64,000 bases of DNA from Pantoea cypripedii (GCF_002095535.1 NZ_MLJI01000001.1:186001-250000), one strand, 5' to 3'; numbered from the stretch's first letter, positions 48,942 to 60,622 are shown. The notes: generated by a model not told the origin, from the letters alone. Translations and numbers: made by a program.

Positions 48942-49148
48942 CTAAATTACGCCTGACAAGTGATCGACTTCCCCTTTTTGCTCACCCGAAAATAATTTTT
49001 TGCGATCCTCCCTGGCTTCTGCCAGCCCCAAGCTATGATTTAACAATGATGTGCCGGTAGTTGGTTGTTTTGCTTTCCGTACTGAATGGTTGTTGTACAT
49101 AGCAAAGATTTTTTCCACGGACGGTATCCTTCCTTGCTGTGTACTCAT
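48942..49148 (-). CDS. Possible small protein of 68 residues, unrecognised
   Basis: An open frame in the 353-base asd-glgB spacer, opening MSTQQGRIPSVEKIFAMYNN, polar, with no membrane segment. Only a weak GAG lies two bases before the ATG. I do not recognise it. It could be chance or a remnant of a larger gene. The rest of the spacer must hold the glgB promoter, which I did not resolve. Confidence 0.2.
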   Translation of the reverse strand: MSTQQGRIPSVEKIFAMYNNHSVRKAKQPTTGTSLLNHSLGLAEAREDRKKLFSGEQKGEVDHLSGVI

Positions 49149-49226
49149 GGCTCAATGATGAGCAGCGCATCTGATAAGGCTTAATGTCTGACGCAGTTCG
49201 CCTGCCAAATGTCACAGGAAGAAATC

Positions 49227-51410
49227 ATGTCAGAGCTTCCCGATCGCCAGGCGATCAATGCCCTGTTTGCGGGTAATTATTCCGATCCGTTTTCTCTACT
49301 GGGGATGCACCAGACTGCAGAAGGTCTGGAGGTGCGGGCTTTACTGCCTGATGCATCAGAGGTGTGGGTGATAGAAACCAACACCGGACGTAAATGCGCC
49401 CAGCTTGAATGTCTCGACTCACGTGGTTTCTTTTGTGGTGTGATCCCGCGCCGTAAAAATCTGTTTCGCTATCAGCTAGCGGTGAACTGGCATGGTCAGC
49501 AGAATCTGATCGACGATGCCTATCGCTTTGGTCCGCTGCTGGAAGAAATGGATGCCTGGCTACTGGCGGAAGGCACCCATTTACGACCCTATGAAACGCT
49601 GGGTGCCCACGGCACCACCATTGATGGTGTCAGCGGTACGCGTTTTTCCGTCTGGGCGCCGAATGCCCGGCGCGTCTCGGTGGTCGGTGAATTTAACTAC
49701 TGGGATGGCCGTCGCCATCCGATGCGTTTCCGACGCGAACTGGGTATCTGGGAGCTGTTTGTTCCGGGAGCGTTTAACGGGCAGCTGTATAAATTCGAGA
49801 TCATCGATGCCTTTGGCCAGATGCGTATCAAAGCCGATCCCTTCGCGTTTGAGGCCCAGATGCGCCCGCAGACGGCCTCGATGATCTGCGGTCTGCCGCC
49901 GAAAACCGAGATGACGCCGGAACGTAAAGCGGCGAATGGTTTCGATGCGCCGATTTCGATTTACGAAGTGCACCTCGGTTCCTGGCGACGCCATACCGAG
50001 AATAACTTCTGGCTAAGTTACAAAGAGTTGTCGGAACAGCTGATTCCTTATGTCAAAGAGATGGGGTTTACCCATATTGAATTGCTGCCGATTAACGAAC
50101 ATCCGTTTGATGGCAGCTGGGGGTATCAGCCACTCGGCATGTATGCACCCACCCGCCGTTTTGGCACGCGTGACGAGTTCCGCCAGTTTATTGCCAGCGC
50201 CCATGCGGCAGGCATCAACGTGCTGCTGGACTGGGTGCCAGGCCACTTCCCCAGCGATGACTTCGGTCTGGCGAAGTTTGATGGCACCGAACTGTACGAA
50301 CACAGCGACCCGCGTGAAGGCTACCATCAGGACTGGAACACCCTGATCTACAACTTTGGCCGCCGTGAAGTGAGCAATTTCCTGTCCGGGAATGCGCTGT
50401 ACTGGCTGGAACGCTTTGGCATTGACGGGTTGCGGGTCGATGCGGTGGCATCGATGATTTATCGCGATTACAGCCGCGCTGAAGGCGAGTGGATCCCCAA
50501 TCAATACGGTGGTCGTGATAACCTTGAGGCCATCTCCTTCCTGCGTTACACCAACCGTATCCTCGGGCGCGCGGCACCCGGCAGTATCACGGTAGCGGAA
50601 GAGTCCACCGACTACCCTGGCGTATCCAGGCCACCGGAAGCCGGGGGGCTTGGCTTCTGGTTCAAGTGGAACCTCGGCTGGATGCACGACACGCTGGATT
50701 ACATGAAGCATGACCCGGTGCACCGACGCTACCATCACAACCTGATGACCTTCGGCATGCTGTACAACTACACCGAAAACTTCGTGCTGCCGCTGTCCCA
50801 TGATGAAGTGGTGCATGGCAAACGTTCCATTTTGGATCGTATGCCGGGTGATCCCTGGCAGAAGTTTGCCAACCTGCGCGCCTACTACGGCTGGATGTGG
50901 GCGTTCCCCGGTAAGAAGCTGTTGTTTATGGGCGGTGAATTTGCTCAGGGCAAAGAGTGGAACCATGACACCAGCCTCGATTGGCATCTGCTGGAAGGGG
51001 CGGATAACTGGCACCACGGCGTACAGCGGCTGGTACGCGATCTCAACCATACCTATCGCCACTACACGCCGCTGCATCAGCTCGATTTTGATGCGCAGGG
51101 TTTTGAATGGCTGGTGGTGGACGATCATGAGAACTCGGTGTTTGCCTTTGCGCGGCGCGATCGTGAGGGCAATGAAGTTATCGTGGTCAGTAACTTCACC
51201 CCGGTGCCCCGTCTCCACTATCGCTTTGGTGTGAATCAGGCCGGTAGCTGGCGCGAAGTGCTGAATACCGACCAGCATGACTATCATGGCAGCGACCTGC
51301 GTAATCATCAGGTGCATACCGACGACATTGAGAGCCATGGGCGTTCGCAATCCCTCAGTTTATCCCTGCCGCCGCTGGCGACGGTCTGGCTGGTGCGGGA
51401 GGGAGAATAA
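49227..51410 (+). CDS. glgB: 1,4-alpha-glucan branching enzyme
   Basis: 727 residues, against 728 in E. coli. It makes alpha-1,6 branches in glycogen. N-terminal carbohydrate-binding and early-set domains (1-220) precede the GH13 barrel with the catalytic Asp in [10 protein letters not shown], Glu in [11 protein letters not shown] and Asp in [12 protein letters not shown]. The ATG is chosen because AGGAAG lies five bases upstream; a start six codons earlier has none. First gene of glgBXCAP; its TAATG overlaps glgX. Confidence 0.97.
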   Translation: MSELPDRQAINALFAGNYSDPFSLLGMHQTAEGLEVRALLPDASEVWVIETNTGRKCAQLECLDSRGFFCGVIPRRKNLFRYQLAVNWHGQQNLIDDAYRFGPLLEEMDAWLLAEGTHLRPYETLGAHGTTIDGVSGTRFSVWAPNARRVSVVGEFNYWDGRRHPMRFRRELGIWELFVPGAFNGQLYKFEIIDAFGQMRIKADPFAFEAQMRPQTASMICGLPPKTEMTPERKAANGFDAPISIYEVHLGSWRRHTENNFWLSYKELSEQLIPYVKEMGFTHIELLPINEHPFDGSWGYQPLGMYAPTRRFGTRDEFRQFIASAHAAGINVLLDWVPGHFPSDDFGLAKFDGTELYEHSDPREGYHQDWNTLIYNFGRREVSNFLSGNALYWLERFGIDGLRVDAVASMIYRDYSRAEGEWIPNQYGGRDNLEAISFLRYTNRILGRAAPGSITVAEESTDYPGVSRPPEAGGLGFWFKWNLGWMHDTLDYMKHDPVHRRYHHNLMTFGMLYNYTENFVLPLSHDEVVHGKRSILDRMPGDPWQKFANLRAYYGWMWAFPGKKLLFMGGEFAQGKEWNHDTSLDWHLLEGADNWHHGVQRLVRDLNHTYRHYTPLHQLDFDAQGFEWLVVDDHENSVFAFARRDREGNEVIVVSNFTPVPRLHYRFGVNQAGSWREVLNTDQHDYHGSDLRNHQVHTDDIESHGRSQSLSLSLPPLATVWLVREGE

Positions 51411-53389
51411 TGCTGGAAAGCGGGCAGCCCGCACCGCTGGGCGCGAACTATGATGGTCACGGCGTCAACTTCACGCTGTTTTCCCGCCATGCGGAAAAAG
51501 TGGAGCTGTGCCTGTTTGACCATCATGGAGTGGAACGACGCTTCCCATTGCCGCAGCGCAGCGGCGATATCTGGCATGGTTACTTTCCCGGTCTGAAACC
51601 GGGGCAGCGTTACGGCTATCGTGTGCATGGCCCGTGGGTACCCGCGCAGGGACATCGTTTTAACCCGGCGAAGCTACTGGTGGATCCCTGTGCCAGAGCG
51701 GTGGTCGGTGATGTGCCGGACGATCCGCGTTTTTTCAACGGCAGTACCACGCCGGACAAGCAGGATAATGCGGCCATCGCGCCAAAATCGCTGGTGATCG
51801 CCGAAGATTTTGACTGGGATGAAGACCAGCCGCTGCGCACCCCCTGGGGCAAAACGGTGATTTATGAAGCGCATGTCCGCGGGTTAACCAAGCAACATCC
51901 GGAAATTCCGGAAAGATTGCGCGGGACTTATGCGGCGCTGGGGCATCCTGTTATGGTTAAGCACCTGCGCCATCTTGGCATCACGGCACTGGAACTGATG
52001 CCGATTGCTCATTTTGCCAGTGAACCGCGTCTGCTGCGGCTGGGGCTGAGTAATTACTGGGGCTATAACCCGGTGGCGCTGTGGGCGGTCGATCCGCGCT
52101 ATGCCTCGGGTGAAGATGGCCTGACGCCGTTGCAGGAATTTCAGCAGGCAGTAAAACGGCTGCATGCGGCGGGTATCGAGGTGATTCTCGACGTGGTGTT
52201 TAACCACACCGCCGAGCTGGATGAAATCGGCCCGGTGATCGCGATGCGTGGCATCGACAACGCCAGTTATTACTGGCTTAACGGGCAGGGCGAGTACCAG
52301 AACTGGACCGGCTGTGGCAACACGCTCAATCTCAGCGATGTTCAGGTGATGGAATGGGTGCTGGAAGGGCTGCGCCACTGGGTGCGAGACTGCCACATTG
52401 ACGGCTTCCGTTTCGATCTGGCCTCGGTGCTGGGGCGCACGCCGGAATTCCGTCAGGATGCGCCGTTGTTTGCGGCCATTAAAGCCTGCCCGATTTTGTC
52501 CAAAGTGAAACTGATTGCCGAACCCTGGGATGTCGGTCCCGGCGGTTATCAGGTCGGCAATTATCCGCCAGCGTTTGCCGAGTGGAACGATCACTTTCGT
52601 GATACGGCACGACGCTACTGGCTGCTCGGTGAGCTAAACAACGGTGATTTTGCCCGGCGTTTTGCCGCCTCCAGCGACGTTTTCCAGCATGCGGCACGTC
52701 TGCCGCACGCCAGTCTCAATCTGATCACTGCCCATGACGGCTTTACGCTGCGTGATGCGGTGAGTTTCAACCATAAACACAATCAGGCTAACGGCGAAGA
52801 CAATCGCGACGGCAACAGCAGCAACTTCAGCAATAACCACGGTCATGAAGGGCTGCATGTCAGTTTCGATATTGTCGAGCGGCGGCGGCTCAGCGTGCAT
52901 GCGTTGCTGACGACGCTGTTGCTGGCGCAGGGCACGCCGATGCTGCTGGCCGGTGACGAACGCGGTCACAGCCAGCATGGCAACAACAATGCGTATTGTC
53001 AGGACAACCCGCTGACCTGGCTGGACTGGCAACAGGATGATTCAGGACTGATCGACTTCACTGCCGCGTTAATCCATCTGCGCCAGCGCATTCCCGCGCT
53101 AACCGCAGATCGCTGGTGGCAGGAAGGCGATGGCAACGTGCAGTGGTTCAATGCCAGCGGCAAACCACTGGAGGATGAGGAATGGGGACAGGGGGCGCAC
53201 AGAATGCAGATCCTGCTCTCCAGCCGCTGGTTAATAACAATTAACGCCACGGATACGGTGAGTGACCTCGCCTTACCAGACGGAGAGTGGCGCGCCATTC
53301 CTCCATTCGCCGGGGAAGATAACCCCATTTTGACAACTGTCTGGCACGGGCCCGCACACGGTGTGTGTGTGTTCCAAAAGCGATCATAA
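51410..53389 (+). CDS. glgX: Glycogen debranching enzyme GlgX
   Basis: 659 residues, near the E. coli 657. It removes short limit-dextrin branches left by phosphorylase. Its GH13 residues lie in [28 protein letters not shown] and [12 protein letters not shown]. The start overlaps the glgB stop by one base, and glgC begins ten bases after its end. Confidence 0.96.
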   Translation: MLESGQPAPLGANYDGHGVNFTLFSRHAEKVELCLFDHHGVERRFPLPQRSGDIWHGYFPGLKPGQRYGYRVHGPWVPAQGHRFNPAKLLVDPCARAVVGDVPDDPRFFNGSTTPDKQDNAAIAPKSLVIAEDFDWDEDQPLRTPWGKTVIYEAHVRGLTKQHPEIPERLRGTYAALGHPVMVKHLRHLGITALELMPIAHFASEPRLLRLGLSNYWGYNPVALWAVDPRYASGEDGLTPLQEFQQAVKRLHAAGIEVILDVVFNHTAELDEIGPVIAMRGIDNASYYWLNGQGEYQNWTGCGNTLNLSDVQVMEWVLEGLRHWVRDCHIDGFRFDLASVLGRTPEFRQDAPLFAAIKACPILSKVKLIAEPWDVGPGGYQVGNYPPAFAEWNDHFRDTARRYWLLGELNNGDFARRFAASSDVFQHAARLPHASLNLITAHDGFTLRDAVSFNHKHNQANGEDNRDGNSSNFSNNHGHEGLHVSFDIVERRRLSVHALLTTLLLAQGTPMLLAGDERGHSQHGNNNAYCQDNPLTWLDWQQDDSGLIDFTAALIHLRQRIPALTADRWWQEGDGNVQWFNASGKPLEDEEWGQGAHRMQILLSSRWLITINATDTVSDLALPDGEWRAIPPFAGEDNPILTTVWHGPAHGVCVFQKRS

Positions 53390-53399
53390 GGAGTCAGAC

Positions 53400-54695
53400 A
53401 TGGTTAATTTAGAGAGAACAGATCATCTGATGCTGGCACGCCAGCTCCCTACACAGACGGTGGCCCTGATCCTTGCCGGGGGCCGTGGTACTCGCCTGAA
53501 GGACCTGACAGCCAAACGCGCCAAACCTGCGGTGCACTTTGGCGGGAAGTTCCGCATCATCGACTTTGCGCTGTCCAATTGCCTCAACTCTGGCATCCGG
53601 CGCATTGGCGTGATTACGCAATATCAGTCACATACGCTGGTGCAGCATATCCAGCGTGGCTGGTCGATTTTCAACGAAGAGATGAACGAATTTGTCGATT
53701 TGCTGCCCGCACAACAGCGATTATCTACCGATCACTGGTATCGCGGCACGGCGGATGCGGTAACGCAGAACCTCGACATTATTCGCCGTTATAACGCGCA
53801 GTACATCGTGATCCTCGCCGGGGATCATATCTACAAAATGGATTACTCACGCATGCTGCTGGATCATGTGGATCGGGGGGCTAAATGCACCATCGCCTGC
53901 ATGCCAGTGCCGCTGGAGGAAGCCACGGCGTTTGGCGTGATGGCGGTTGATGCCGAGAACAACGTCGTCGATTTTGTGGAAAAACCCCCCGTTCCCCCGT
54001 CAATGCCCGGCGATGACAGCAAGGCACTGGCCAGCATGGGGATTTATGTGTTTGACGCGGATTATCTCTACCAGCTGCTGGAAGAAGACGCGCAGATACC
54101 CGACTCCAATCACGATTTCGGTAAAGATTTGCTGCCGAAAATCGTGGCCAGGGGCGAGGGCTACGCGCACTCCTTCACCTTGTCCTGCGTGCAGAGTGAC
54201 GAATCTGCCGAACCCTACTGGCGCGATGTCGGAACGCTCGAAGCCTACTGGCGTGCCAATCTGGATTTAGCTTCCGTCACACCGGAACTGGACATGTATG
54301 ACCATACCTGGCCGATCCGCACCCACATGGAACCGTTACCGCCAGCGAAGTTCGTTCAGGACCGCTCTGGCAGTCACGGTATGACGATGAATTCGCTGGT
54401 TTCCGGCGGCTGCATTATCTCCGGTTCCGTGGTGGTGAATTCGGTGCTGTTCCCGCGCGTACGCGTCAATTCGTTTTGCAATATCGATTCTTCGGTGCTG
54501 CTGCCTGATGTGGTGGTTGGTCGATCCTGCCGTCTGCGCCGCTGCGTGATTGATCGCGCCTGCGTGTTGCCAGAAGGCATTGTGATTGGCGAAAACCCGG
54601 ACGAAGACAGCCGCCGATTTTACCGTTCAGAAGAGGGCATCGTTCTGGTGACGCGCACCATGTTAGCCAGGCTGGCGGGTGCCGTAGGCAGATAA
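53400..54695 (+). CDS. glgC: Glucose-1-phosphate adenylyltransferase
   Basis: 431 residues, the E. coli length. It makes ADP-glucose, the controlled step of glycogen synthesis. The nucleotide site [20 protein letters not shown] includes the lysine region for fructose-1,6-bisphosphate activation. A C-terminal left-handed helix region ([20 protein letters not shown]) follows. AAGGAG precedes the ATG. A frame 39 bases longer overlaps glgX and is rejected. Confidence 0.98.
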   Translation: MVNLERTDHLMLARQLPTQTVALILAGGRGTRLKDLTAKRAKPAVHFGGKFRIIDFALSNCLNSGIRRIGVITQYQSHTLVQHIQRGWSIFNEEMNEFVDLLPAQQRLSTDHWYRGTADAVTQNLDIIRRYNAQYIVILAGDHIYKMDYSRMLLDHVDRGAKCTIACMPVPLEEATAFGVMAVDAENNVVDFVEKPPVPPSMPGDDSKALASMGIYVFDADYLYQLLEEDAQIPDSNHDFGKDLLPKIVARGEGYAHSFTLSCVQSDESAEPYWRDVGTLEAYWRANLDLASVTPELDMYDHTWPIRTHMEPLPPAKFVQDRSGSHGMTMNSLVSGGCIISGSVVVNSVLFPRVRVNSFCNIDSSVLLPDVVVGRSCRLRRCVIDRACVLPEGIVIGENPDEDSRRFYRSEEGIVLVTRTMLARLAGAVGR

Positions 54696-54756
54696 CGAAA
54701 AAGCACACAGACAATCGACGCGTGGAGCGCGGGCGATAACACAAAAGGGGTCCAGG

Positions 54757-56190
54757 ATGCAGGTTTTACATGTCTGTTCAGAACTTTTCCCGCTTTTGAA
54801 AACTGGCGGGTTGGCTGATGTTGTCGGCGCATTACCGCAGGCACAGATTGCCGGTGGTACGGATACGCGGGTACTGCTTCCCGCGTATCCTGACCTGCGT
54901 AAAGGGATTCCGGATACGGAAATTGTGGCGGAACTGCCCACCTTTGCCGGGTTTGTTCGTTTACTTTATGGACATTTCAACGGTGTTGGCATTTATTTAA
55001 TTGATGCGCCGGGATTGTATGAACGCCCCGGCAGTCCGTACCACGACGAATCACAGTTCGCCTATGTCGATAACTATCTGCGTTTTGCGCTGCTCGGCTG
55101 GATGGGTTGTGAACTGGCTTGTGGGCTGGATACCTTCTGGCGGCCCGATATCGTGCATGCGCATGACTGGCATGCTGGCTTAACCTGCGCCTATCTGGAA
55201 GCGCGTGGCCGTCCGGCGAAGTCGGTGTTTACCGTGCACAACCTGGCTTATCAGGGGTTGTTCTCGGCCAATCATCTGGAACAGATTCAGCTGCCGCGTG
55301 CATTTTTCAATATGCACGGGCTGGAGTTTTACGGCCAGATTTCTTACCTCAAGGCTGGCCTGTTTTATGCCGATCATATTACTGCTGTCAGCCCGACTTA
55401 TGCGCTGGAGATCACCCGGCCGGAGTTTGGTTACGGCATGGAAGCGCTGCTGGCACAGCGCCTGCGCGAAGGGCGATTGAGCGGCGTGCTTAACGGCGTC
55501 GATCCGGCAATCTGGGACCCGGCGCATGATCTGTTGCTGACCGCGCGTTACAACCGCGACACGTTAGAGAGCAAGGCCGAAAACAAACGTCAGCTGCAAA
55601 TTGCCATGGGGCTGAAGGTGGATGACAAAGTGCCGGTATTTTGCGTCATCAGCCGCCTGACCCGGCAAAAAGGCCTGGATCTGGTGCTGGAAGCGTTACC
55701 CGGTTTGCTGGCGCAGGGCGGTCAGCTGGTGTTGCTCGGCCAGGGTGATGCAGAGTTGCAGCAGGGATTTCTGGCGGCAGCGGCGGAGCATCCTGGTAGC
55801 GTCGGCGTGCAGATTGGTTATCACGAAGCGTTCTCGCACCGTATCGTCGGTGGGGCGGATGTGATTCTGGTGCCAAGCCGTTTTGAACCCTGTGGTCTGA
55901 CACAACTTTATGGTTTGAAATACGGCACGCTGCCCCTGGTACGTCGTACCGGCGGGCTGGCCGATACGGTGAATGACAGTTCGCTGGAAAACCTGGCTGA
56001 TGGCATCGCCAGTGGCTTCAGCTTCGAAGACAGTAATGCCTGGTCGCTGTTGCGAGCGATCCGGCGCGCATTTGTACTGTGGTCCCGTCCTTCCCTGTGG
56101 CGCTTTGTTCAGCGTCAGGCGATGGGGATGGATTTTAGTTGGCAGGTGGCAGCACAAGCCTACCGCGATCTTTATCAACGTTTGCTGTAA
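54757..56190 (+). CDS. glgA: Glycogen synthase
   Basis: 477 residues, the E. coli length. It transfers glucose from ADP-glucose to the growing chain. The ADP-binding [13 protein letters not shown] is at residues 15-27, and the C-terminal GT5 region [20 protein letters not shown] with its catalytic Glu is present. It lies 61 bases after glgC in the same operon. Confidence 0.98.
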   Translation: MQVLHVCSELFPLLKTGGLADVVGALPQAQIAGGTDTRVLLPAYPDLRKGIPDTEIVAELPTFAGFVRLLYGHFNGVGIYLIDAPGLYERPGSPYHDESQFAYVDNYLRFALLGWMGCELACGLDTFWRPDIVHAHDWHAGLTCAYLEARGRPAKSVFTVHNLAYQGLFSANHLEQIQLPRAFFNMHGLEFYGQISYLKAGLFYADHITAVSPTYALEITRPEFGYGMEALLAQRLREGRLSGVLNGVDPAIWDPAHDLLLTARYNRDTLESKAENKRQLQIAMGLKVDDKVPVFCVISRLTRQKGLDLVLEALPGLLAQGGQLVLLGQGDAELQQGFLAAAAEHPGSVGVQIGYHEAFSHRIVGGADVILVPSRFEPCGLTQLYGLKYGTLPLVRRTGGLADTVNDSSLENLADGIASGFSFEDSNAWSLLRAIRRAFVLWSRPSLWRFVQRQAMGMDFSWQVAAQAYRDLYQRLL

Positions 56191-56211
56191 TGAGAGATTG
56201 GGATACTTGAT

Positions 56212-58659
56212 ATGAACGCACCTTTCACCTATGCCTCACCCACCCTGACGGTTGATGCGCTGAAGCACTCGATAGCCTATAAGCTGATGTTCACCATCGG
56301 CAAAGACCCTTCCATCGCCAATAAACACGAATGGCTCAACGCCTCGTTGCTGGCAGTCCGCGATCGTATGGTGGAGCGCTGGCTGCGTTCCAGCCGTGCG
56401 CAGCTGTCGCAGGATGTCCGCCAGGTGTATTACCTGTCGATGGAATTTCTGATGGGACGTACGCTGGGCAACGCCTTGCTGGCAATGGGGATTTATGACG
56501 ATCTCAACCAGGCGCTGGATGAGATGGGGCTGGATCTCAGCGAACTGATGGAAGAAGAGAATGACCCAGGCCTGGGCAACGGTGGCCTCGGACGTTTGGC
56601 GGCCTGCTTCCTCGACTCGCTCGCCACGCTGGGCCTGCCGGGACGAGGTTACGGCATCCGCTACGATTACGGCATGTTTAAGCAGAATATCGTTGACGGG
56701 CAGCAGCGTGAATCGCCGGATTACTGGCTGGAATACGGTAACCCATGGGAATTTCAGCGCTTTAATACCCGCTACAAAGTGCGTTTCGGTGGCCGCCTGC
56801 AACACGAAGGCAGCCGGGTACGCTGGATCGAAACCGAAGAGATCCTGGCGATTGCCTACGATCAGATCGTGCCCGGTTACGATACCGATGCCACCAACAC
56901 CTTGCGGCTCTGGGGCGCGCAGGCGAGTAACGAGATCAACCTCGGTAAATTTAACCAGGGGGATTACTTCGCCGCGGTGGAGGATAAAAACCACTCGGAA
57001 AACGTGTCGCGGGTACTGTATCCCGATGACTCAACCTACTCTGGCCGCGAACTGCGTTTGCGTCAGGAGTATTTCCTCGTCTCCTCAACGGTCCAGGATA
57101 TCCTCCATCGTCACTGGCAAATGCACCAGACCTGGGACAATCTGGCGGACAAAATCGCGATTCACCTCAACGATACCCACCCGGTGCTGGCGATTCCCGA
57201 ACTGATGCGGTTGTTGATCGACGAACAGAAATTCAGCTGGGATGATGCGTTTGAAGTGACTTGCCAGGTGTTCTCCTACACCAACCACACGCTGATGACG
57301 GAAGCGCTGGAAACCTGGCCGGTGGATATGATCGGCAAGATCCTGCCGCGTCATCTCAGCATCATCTTTGAAATCAATGACTACTTCCTGAAAACCATTC
57401 AGGAATATTACCCGGATGATTGGGATCTGATGTCGCGCATCTCGATCATTGATGAGAACAATGGCCGCCAGGTACGTATGGCATGGCTGGCGGTGGTGGT
57501 CAGCCATAAGGTCAACGGGGTTTCGGAGTTGCACTCCACTTTGATGGTGCAGTCGCTGTTTGCCGATTTTGCCAAACTGTTCCCGGGCCGGTTCTGTAAT
57601 AAAACCAATGGCGTCACCCCGCGTCGCTGGCTGGCACTGGCCAACCCGGCGCTTTCTGAGGTGCTGGATGAGGCGATTGGCCGTACCTGGCGCACCGATC
57701 TCAGCCAGCTCAGCGAGCTTACGCCACAGATTGATTTCCCGGCGTTTATCGAACAAATCGCCGATGCCAAATTTGCCAACAAAAAACGGCTTGCCGATTG
57801 GGTGGCGAAAAACCTCGATATCGTGCTCGACCCGCACGCGCTGTTTGATGTGCAAATCAAACGTATCCATGAATACAAACGTCAGCTGCTGAATGTGCTG
57901 CACGTCATCACGCGTTATAACCGTATCAAGGCCGATCCCACTGCGGAATGGGTGCCGCGCGTCAATATCTTCGCCGGTAAAGCCGCGTCGGCGTATTACA
58001 TGGCGAAGCACATCATCCATCTGATCAACGATGTCGCGAAGGTGATCAACAACGATCCCGATGTGAAGAACAAGCTGAAAGTGGTGTTTATTCCGAACTA
58101 CGGCGTCAGCCTGGCGCAGATCATTATCCCGGCGGCGGATCTCTCCGAGCAGATCTCCACGGCGGGTACGGAAGCCTCGGGTACCAGCAACATGAAATTC
58201 GCGCTGAACGGGGCGTTAACCATCGGCACGCTGGATGGTGCGAACGTTGAGATGCGGGAACATGTGGGTGAGGAAAATATCTTTATCTTCGGCAACACCA
58301 CGCCGCAAGTGGAGAAGCTGCGTCGTGACGGTTATAACCCGCGTAAATATTACGAAGAGGATGCCGAACTGCATCAGGCGCTGACGCAAATCGCCAGCGG
58401 TGTGTTCAGCCCACAGGAGCCAGGCCGCTACCGCAATTTGTTTGATGCGCTGGTTAACTTCGGCGATCACTACCAACTGCTGGCGGATTATCGCAGCTAT
58501 GTTGATACCCAGGATAAGGTGGATAAGTTGTATCGTCATCCCGACGAGTGGCAACGGCGTGCGGCGCTGAATATCGCCAATATGGGCTATTTCTCGGCGG
58601 ACCGGACCATTCAGGAGTATGCCGATGAGATCTGGCATATTTCGGCGGTAAGGTTGTAA
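56212..58659 (+). CDS. glgP: Glycogen phosphorylase
   Basis: 815 residues, the E. coli length. It releases glucose-1-phosphate from chain ends. The PLP-lysine segment [20 protein letters not shown] is intact, as is [20 protein letters not shown] [20 protein letters not shown] near residue 120. Last gene of glgBXCAP, 21 bases after glgA, followed by a palindrome rather than a T-tailed terminator. Confidence 0.98.
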   Translation: MNAPFTYASPTLTVDALKHSIAYKLMFTIGKDPSIANKHEWLNASLLAVRDRMVERWLRSSRAQLSQDVRQVYYLSMEFLMGRTLGNALLAMGIYDDLNQALDEMGLDLSELMEEENDPGLGNGGLGRLAACFLDSLATLGLPGRGYGIRYDYGMFKQNIVDGQQRESPDYWLEYGNPWEFQRFNTRYKVRFGGRLQHEGSRVRWIETEEILAIAYDQIVPGYDTDATNTLRLWGAQASNEINLGKFNQGDYFAAVEDKNHSENVSRVLYPDDSTYSGRELRLRQEYFLVSSTVQDILHRHWQMHQTWDNLADKIAIHLNDTHPVLAIPELMRLLIDEQKFSWDDAFEVTCQVFSYTNHTLMTEALETWPVDMIGKILPRHLSIIFEINDYFLKTIQEYYPDDWDLMSRISIIDENNGRQVRMAWLAVVVSHKVNGVSELHSTLMVQSLFADFAKLFPGRFCNKTNGVTPRRWLALANPALSEVLDEAIGRTWRTDLSQLSELTPQIDFPAFIEQIADAKFANKKRLADWVAKNLDIVLDPHALFDVQIKRIHEYKRQLLNVLHVITRYNRIKADPTAEWVPRVNIFAGKAASAYYMAKHIIHLINDVAKVINNDPDVKNKLKVVFIPNYGVSLAQIIIPAADLSEQISTAGTEASGTSNMKFALNGALTIGTLDGANVEMREHVGEENIFIFGNTTPQVEKLRRDGYNPRKYYEEDAELHQALTQIASGVFSPQEPGRYRNLFDALVNFGDHYQLLADYRSYVDTQDKVDKLYRHPDEWQRRAALNIANMGYFSADRTIQEYADEIWHISAVRL

Positions 58660-58665
58660 CAAGGT

Positions 58666-58690
58666 TGCGGCGCGATAAATCGCGCCGCGA
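58666..58690. repeat. GC palindrome between convergent glgP and dcrB (dispersed family)
   Basis: GCGGCGCGAT (58667-58676) and ATCGCGCCGC (58679-58688) around AA, seven bases after the glgP stop and six before the dcrB stop. The arms are identical to those after lysC. Confidence 0.75.
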
Positions 58691-58696
58691 CAGGGT

Positions 58697-59254
58697 TTAT
58701 TTCAGGGTGATGCTTTTCACGATGCTGTCTGCATCGCTTTGCGCCTGCTGCTGGTTATCCGCAGGCAGGGTGATTTGGATGGTCAGCAATTTGTCATCCA
58801 CTTTCGCCATAATCACTGACGACCAGGAGGTCTGGTGATTGGCAGAAATCACCGTATCCAGCTGCTGAGCAGGCTGTCCGCTCAGCGTCACCGCTTTGTC
58901 CGACACCACCTGCAACTGTGGGTCGCGGCTGCGCTGCTGCTGTTCCAGACGCTGTGACAGCGTATCCAGCGCGTCGGTAGTCGGGTCACCGGCAATCACG
59001 ATAATGGCACGAGCGCCGGTTTGATCGGCATACACATGCATATTGGCCGATTCTGAACCGAGTTTACCGCTCTTATCAGACATGCCCGCTGGCAGGGTAA
59101 AGCTCAGTTTGCCATCCAGCAGATTAACCGTTTGGCTTGACTGGCTGGCGCTGGCGCCATTGTCAGCCGCTGCTGCGTCATCTTTCTTCTGGTCACAGGC
59201 CGCGAGGCCAAGCACCAGCAGGCTAATGCCCGCATATTTCACTAAGTTACGCAT
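58697..59254 (-). CDS. dcrB: Lipoprotein DcrB
   Basis: 185 residues, the E. coli length. Lipoprotein signal MRNLVKYAGISLLVLGLAAC with mature Cys20, then a Psb/Mog1-like domain (VNLLDGKLSFTLPAGMSDKS; QQRSRDPQLQVVSDKA). In E. coli it is needed for phage C1 and N4 infection and affects envelope lipoprotein maturation. The frame extends 63 bases further upstream, but homology and the signal peptide fix this start. The dcrB-yhhQ-tusA-zntA order is as in E. coli. Confidence 0.94.
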   Translation of the reverse strand: MRNLVKYAGISLLVLGLAACDQKKDDAAAADNGASASQSSQTVNLLDGKLSFTLPAGMSDKSGKLGSESANMHVYADQTGARAIIVIAGDPTTDALDTLSQRLEQQQRSRDPQLQVVSDKAVTLSGQPAQQLDTVISANHQTSWSSVIMAKVDDKLLTIQITLPADNQQQAQSDADSIVKSITLK

Positions 59255-59371
59255 TCCTATCCCTTTCACAAGATTCCAGTCGGATGTTATCAAATCGAAA
59301 TCGGCGGCTAAAAGCAACCGCCGGTTTGTCAGGAAATCTTAGCGGGCAGCAGAGGATCGTACTACGTGCAA

Positions 59372-60037
59372 TTAGCCGAAATTGAGCTGACGCTGGGCCG
59401 AACGTTCCGCCAGACGCTTTAACGCCGCATTGAGCAACACGCCATAGGCCGGCAGGAAGAAAATCATGCAGATCATCACTTTGAAGCTGTAATCCACCAG
59501 CGCGATTTCCACCCAGTGCTGAGCCATAAACGGATCCGGGCTTTTATAGAAAGCGATAAAGAAAAAGGCCAGCGTATCGCTGATATTGCCCAGGAACATC
59601 GCTGCCGCTGGCGCAATCCACCATTGTGGCAGGCGGCGCAGACGGTTAAAGACGTGCACATCCAGAATCTGCCCCAGCGCGTAGGCCATAAAGCTGGCGC
59701 TGGCGATACGCGCCACGAACAGGTTCACCTGCTCCAGCGCCGCCCAGCCTTGCCACTCGCCCTGATAAAACACGCAGGAGACGACATAAGAGATCACCAG
59801 CGCCGGGACCATCACCGCCAGGATAATACGACGGGCCAGCGGCGCGCCGAAAATGCGCACGGTCAGATCGGTGGCGAGGAAAATAAACGGGAAGCTGAAG
59901 GCACCCCAGGTGGTCTGGAAGCCAAAAATGGCCACCGGCAATTGCACCAGGTAGTTACTGGAGGTAATCACCAGCAGGTGGAATAGCGATAGCCAGAACA
60001 GCGCAAACATGCGCTGACGCGGAGAAAAAGCGATCAT
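59372..60037 (-). CDS. yhhQ: Queuosine precursor (7-cyano-7-deazaguanine) transporter YhhQ
   Basis: 221 residues, the E. coli length, with about six membrane helices. Conserved: LFWLSLFHLLVITSSNYLVQ, FIFLATDLTVRIFGAPLARR and YALGQILDVHVFNRLR. It imports preQ0 and preQ1 for tRNA queuosine synthesis. The ATG at 60037 has AAGG six bases upstream; a start 51 bases earlier would code through the proposed preQ1 aptamer and is rejected. Confidence 0.95.
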   Translation of the reverse strand: MIAFSPRQRMFALFWLSLFHLLVITSSNYLVQLPVAIFGFQTTWGAFSFPFIFLATDLTVRIFGAPLARRIILAVMVPALVISYVVSCVFYQGEWQGWAALEQVNLFVARIASASFMAYALGQILDVHVFNRLRRLPQWWIAPAAAMFLGNISDTLAFFFIAFYKSPDPFMAQHWVEIALVDYSFKVMICMIFFLPAYGVLLNAALKRLAERSAQRQLNFG

Positions 60038-60043
60038 ATTAAG

Positions 60044-60073
60044 CCTTTTTAGTGTTGGGGTGAGGGAACCCAG
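60044..60073 (-). promoter_or_regulatory. Candidate preQ1 class I riboswitch of yhhQ
   Basis: On the minus strand, CTGGG, a loop TTCCCTCAC, CCCA and an A-rich tail ACACTAAAAAGG follow in the order of the known small preQ1-I aptamer (P1 stem, loop with ligand-binding C, P1 3' arm, A-rich tail). The tail ends in the AAGG ribosome binding site, which could pair with CCT of the loop. The gene downstream imports preQ1, which fits. Fold and ligand are inferred. Confidence 0.5.
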
Positions 60074-60076
60074 TTT

Positions 60077-60203
60077 CATACCCGTCATATTTCAAGCTGC
60101 CGCTGCGTTGGCTGCACTTGCTCACCCCAGTCACTTACTTGTGTAAGCTCCTGGAGATTCTCAAGTTTGCCGCCTTGCTGCAACTCGAAATATTTAGGGT
60201 ATA
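60077..60203. repeat. ERIC (IRU) element, complete, 127 bp
   Basis: It has the standard 127-base length and the signature segments GCTCACCCCAGTCACTTACT and GTAAGCTCCTGGAGATTCTC, and ends in the inverted termini CATACCCGTCAT and TTTAGGGTATA. It lies between the yhhQ promoter and the proposed preQ1 aptamer, so it would be transcribed in the yhhQ leader. Confidence 0.93.
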
Positions 60204-60234
60204 ACGTTAAATATGGTTAATAAAAAACGGCGGC

Positions 60235-60262
60235 ATCTTATCGCGTTGTGCGATTTATGCAA
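60235..60262 (-). promoter_or_regulatory. Candidate yhhQ promoter
   Basis: Minus strand TTGCAT (60257-60262), 16 bases, TAAGAT (60235-60240). Placed upstream of the ERIC element. Confidence 0.45.
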
Positions 60263-60291
60263 TGGTTAATATTAACGCAACCGTTATCGTC

Positions 60292-60319
60292 TTGCGCTGG
60301 TCATCGGGCGCGCTAGAAT
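60292..60319 (+). promoter_or_regulatory. tusA promoter
   Basis: TTGCGC (60292-60297), 16 bases, TAGAAT (60314-60319), with tusA starting 33 bases downstream. Confidence 0.55.
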
Positions 60320-60351
60320 GAGCGGCCTTACTTGTTAGCAGACAGAGAATC

Positions 60352-60603
60352 ATGAGCGATCTTTTTCCCGAGCCGGACCATACCCTCGATGCCCTTGGCC
60401 TGCGTTGCCCGGAGCCGGTGATGATGGTGCGCAAAACGGTGCGTCAGATGCAGGCGGGTGAAACCCTGCTGATTATCGCTGACGATCCGGCCACTACGCG
60501 TGATATTCCCGGCTTTTGCCGTTTTATGGAACATACCCTGCTGGCGCAGCAAACGGAAACCCTGCCGTATCAATATCTTATAAAAAAAGGAACGGATGCC
60601 TGA
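60352..60603 (+). CDS. tusA: Sulfur carrier protein TusA
   Basis: 83 residues, against 81 in E. coli. The active Cys is in [19 protein letters not shown]. TusA takes persulfide sulfur from IscS and passes it to TusBCD for 2-thiolation of tRNA wobble uridine. It is convergent with zntA. A perfect hairpin (60594-60603 with 60606-60615) covers its stop codon. Confidence 0.96.
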   Translation: MSDLFPEPDHTLDALGLRCPEPVMMVRKTVRQMQAGETLLIIADDPATTRDIPGFCRFMEHTLLAQQTETLPYQYLIKKGTDA

Positions 60604-60615
60604 TGTCAGGCATCC
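60594..60615. terminator. Hairpin between convergent tusA and zntA
   Basis: Perfect ten-pair stem GGATGCCTGA/TCAGGCATCC around TG, including the tusA TGA. There is no clear T run, so termination efficiency is uncertain. Confidence 0.6.
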
Positions 60616-60622
60616 ATTGCTG

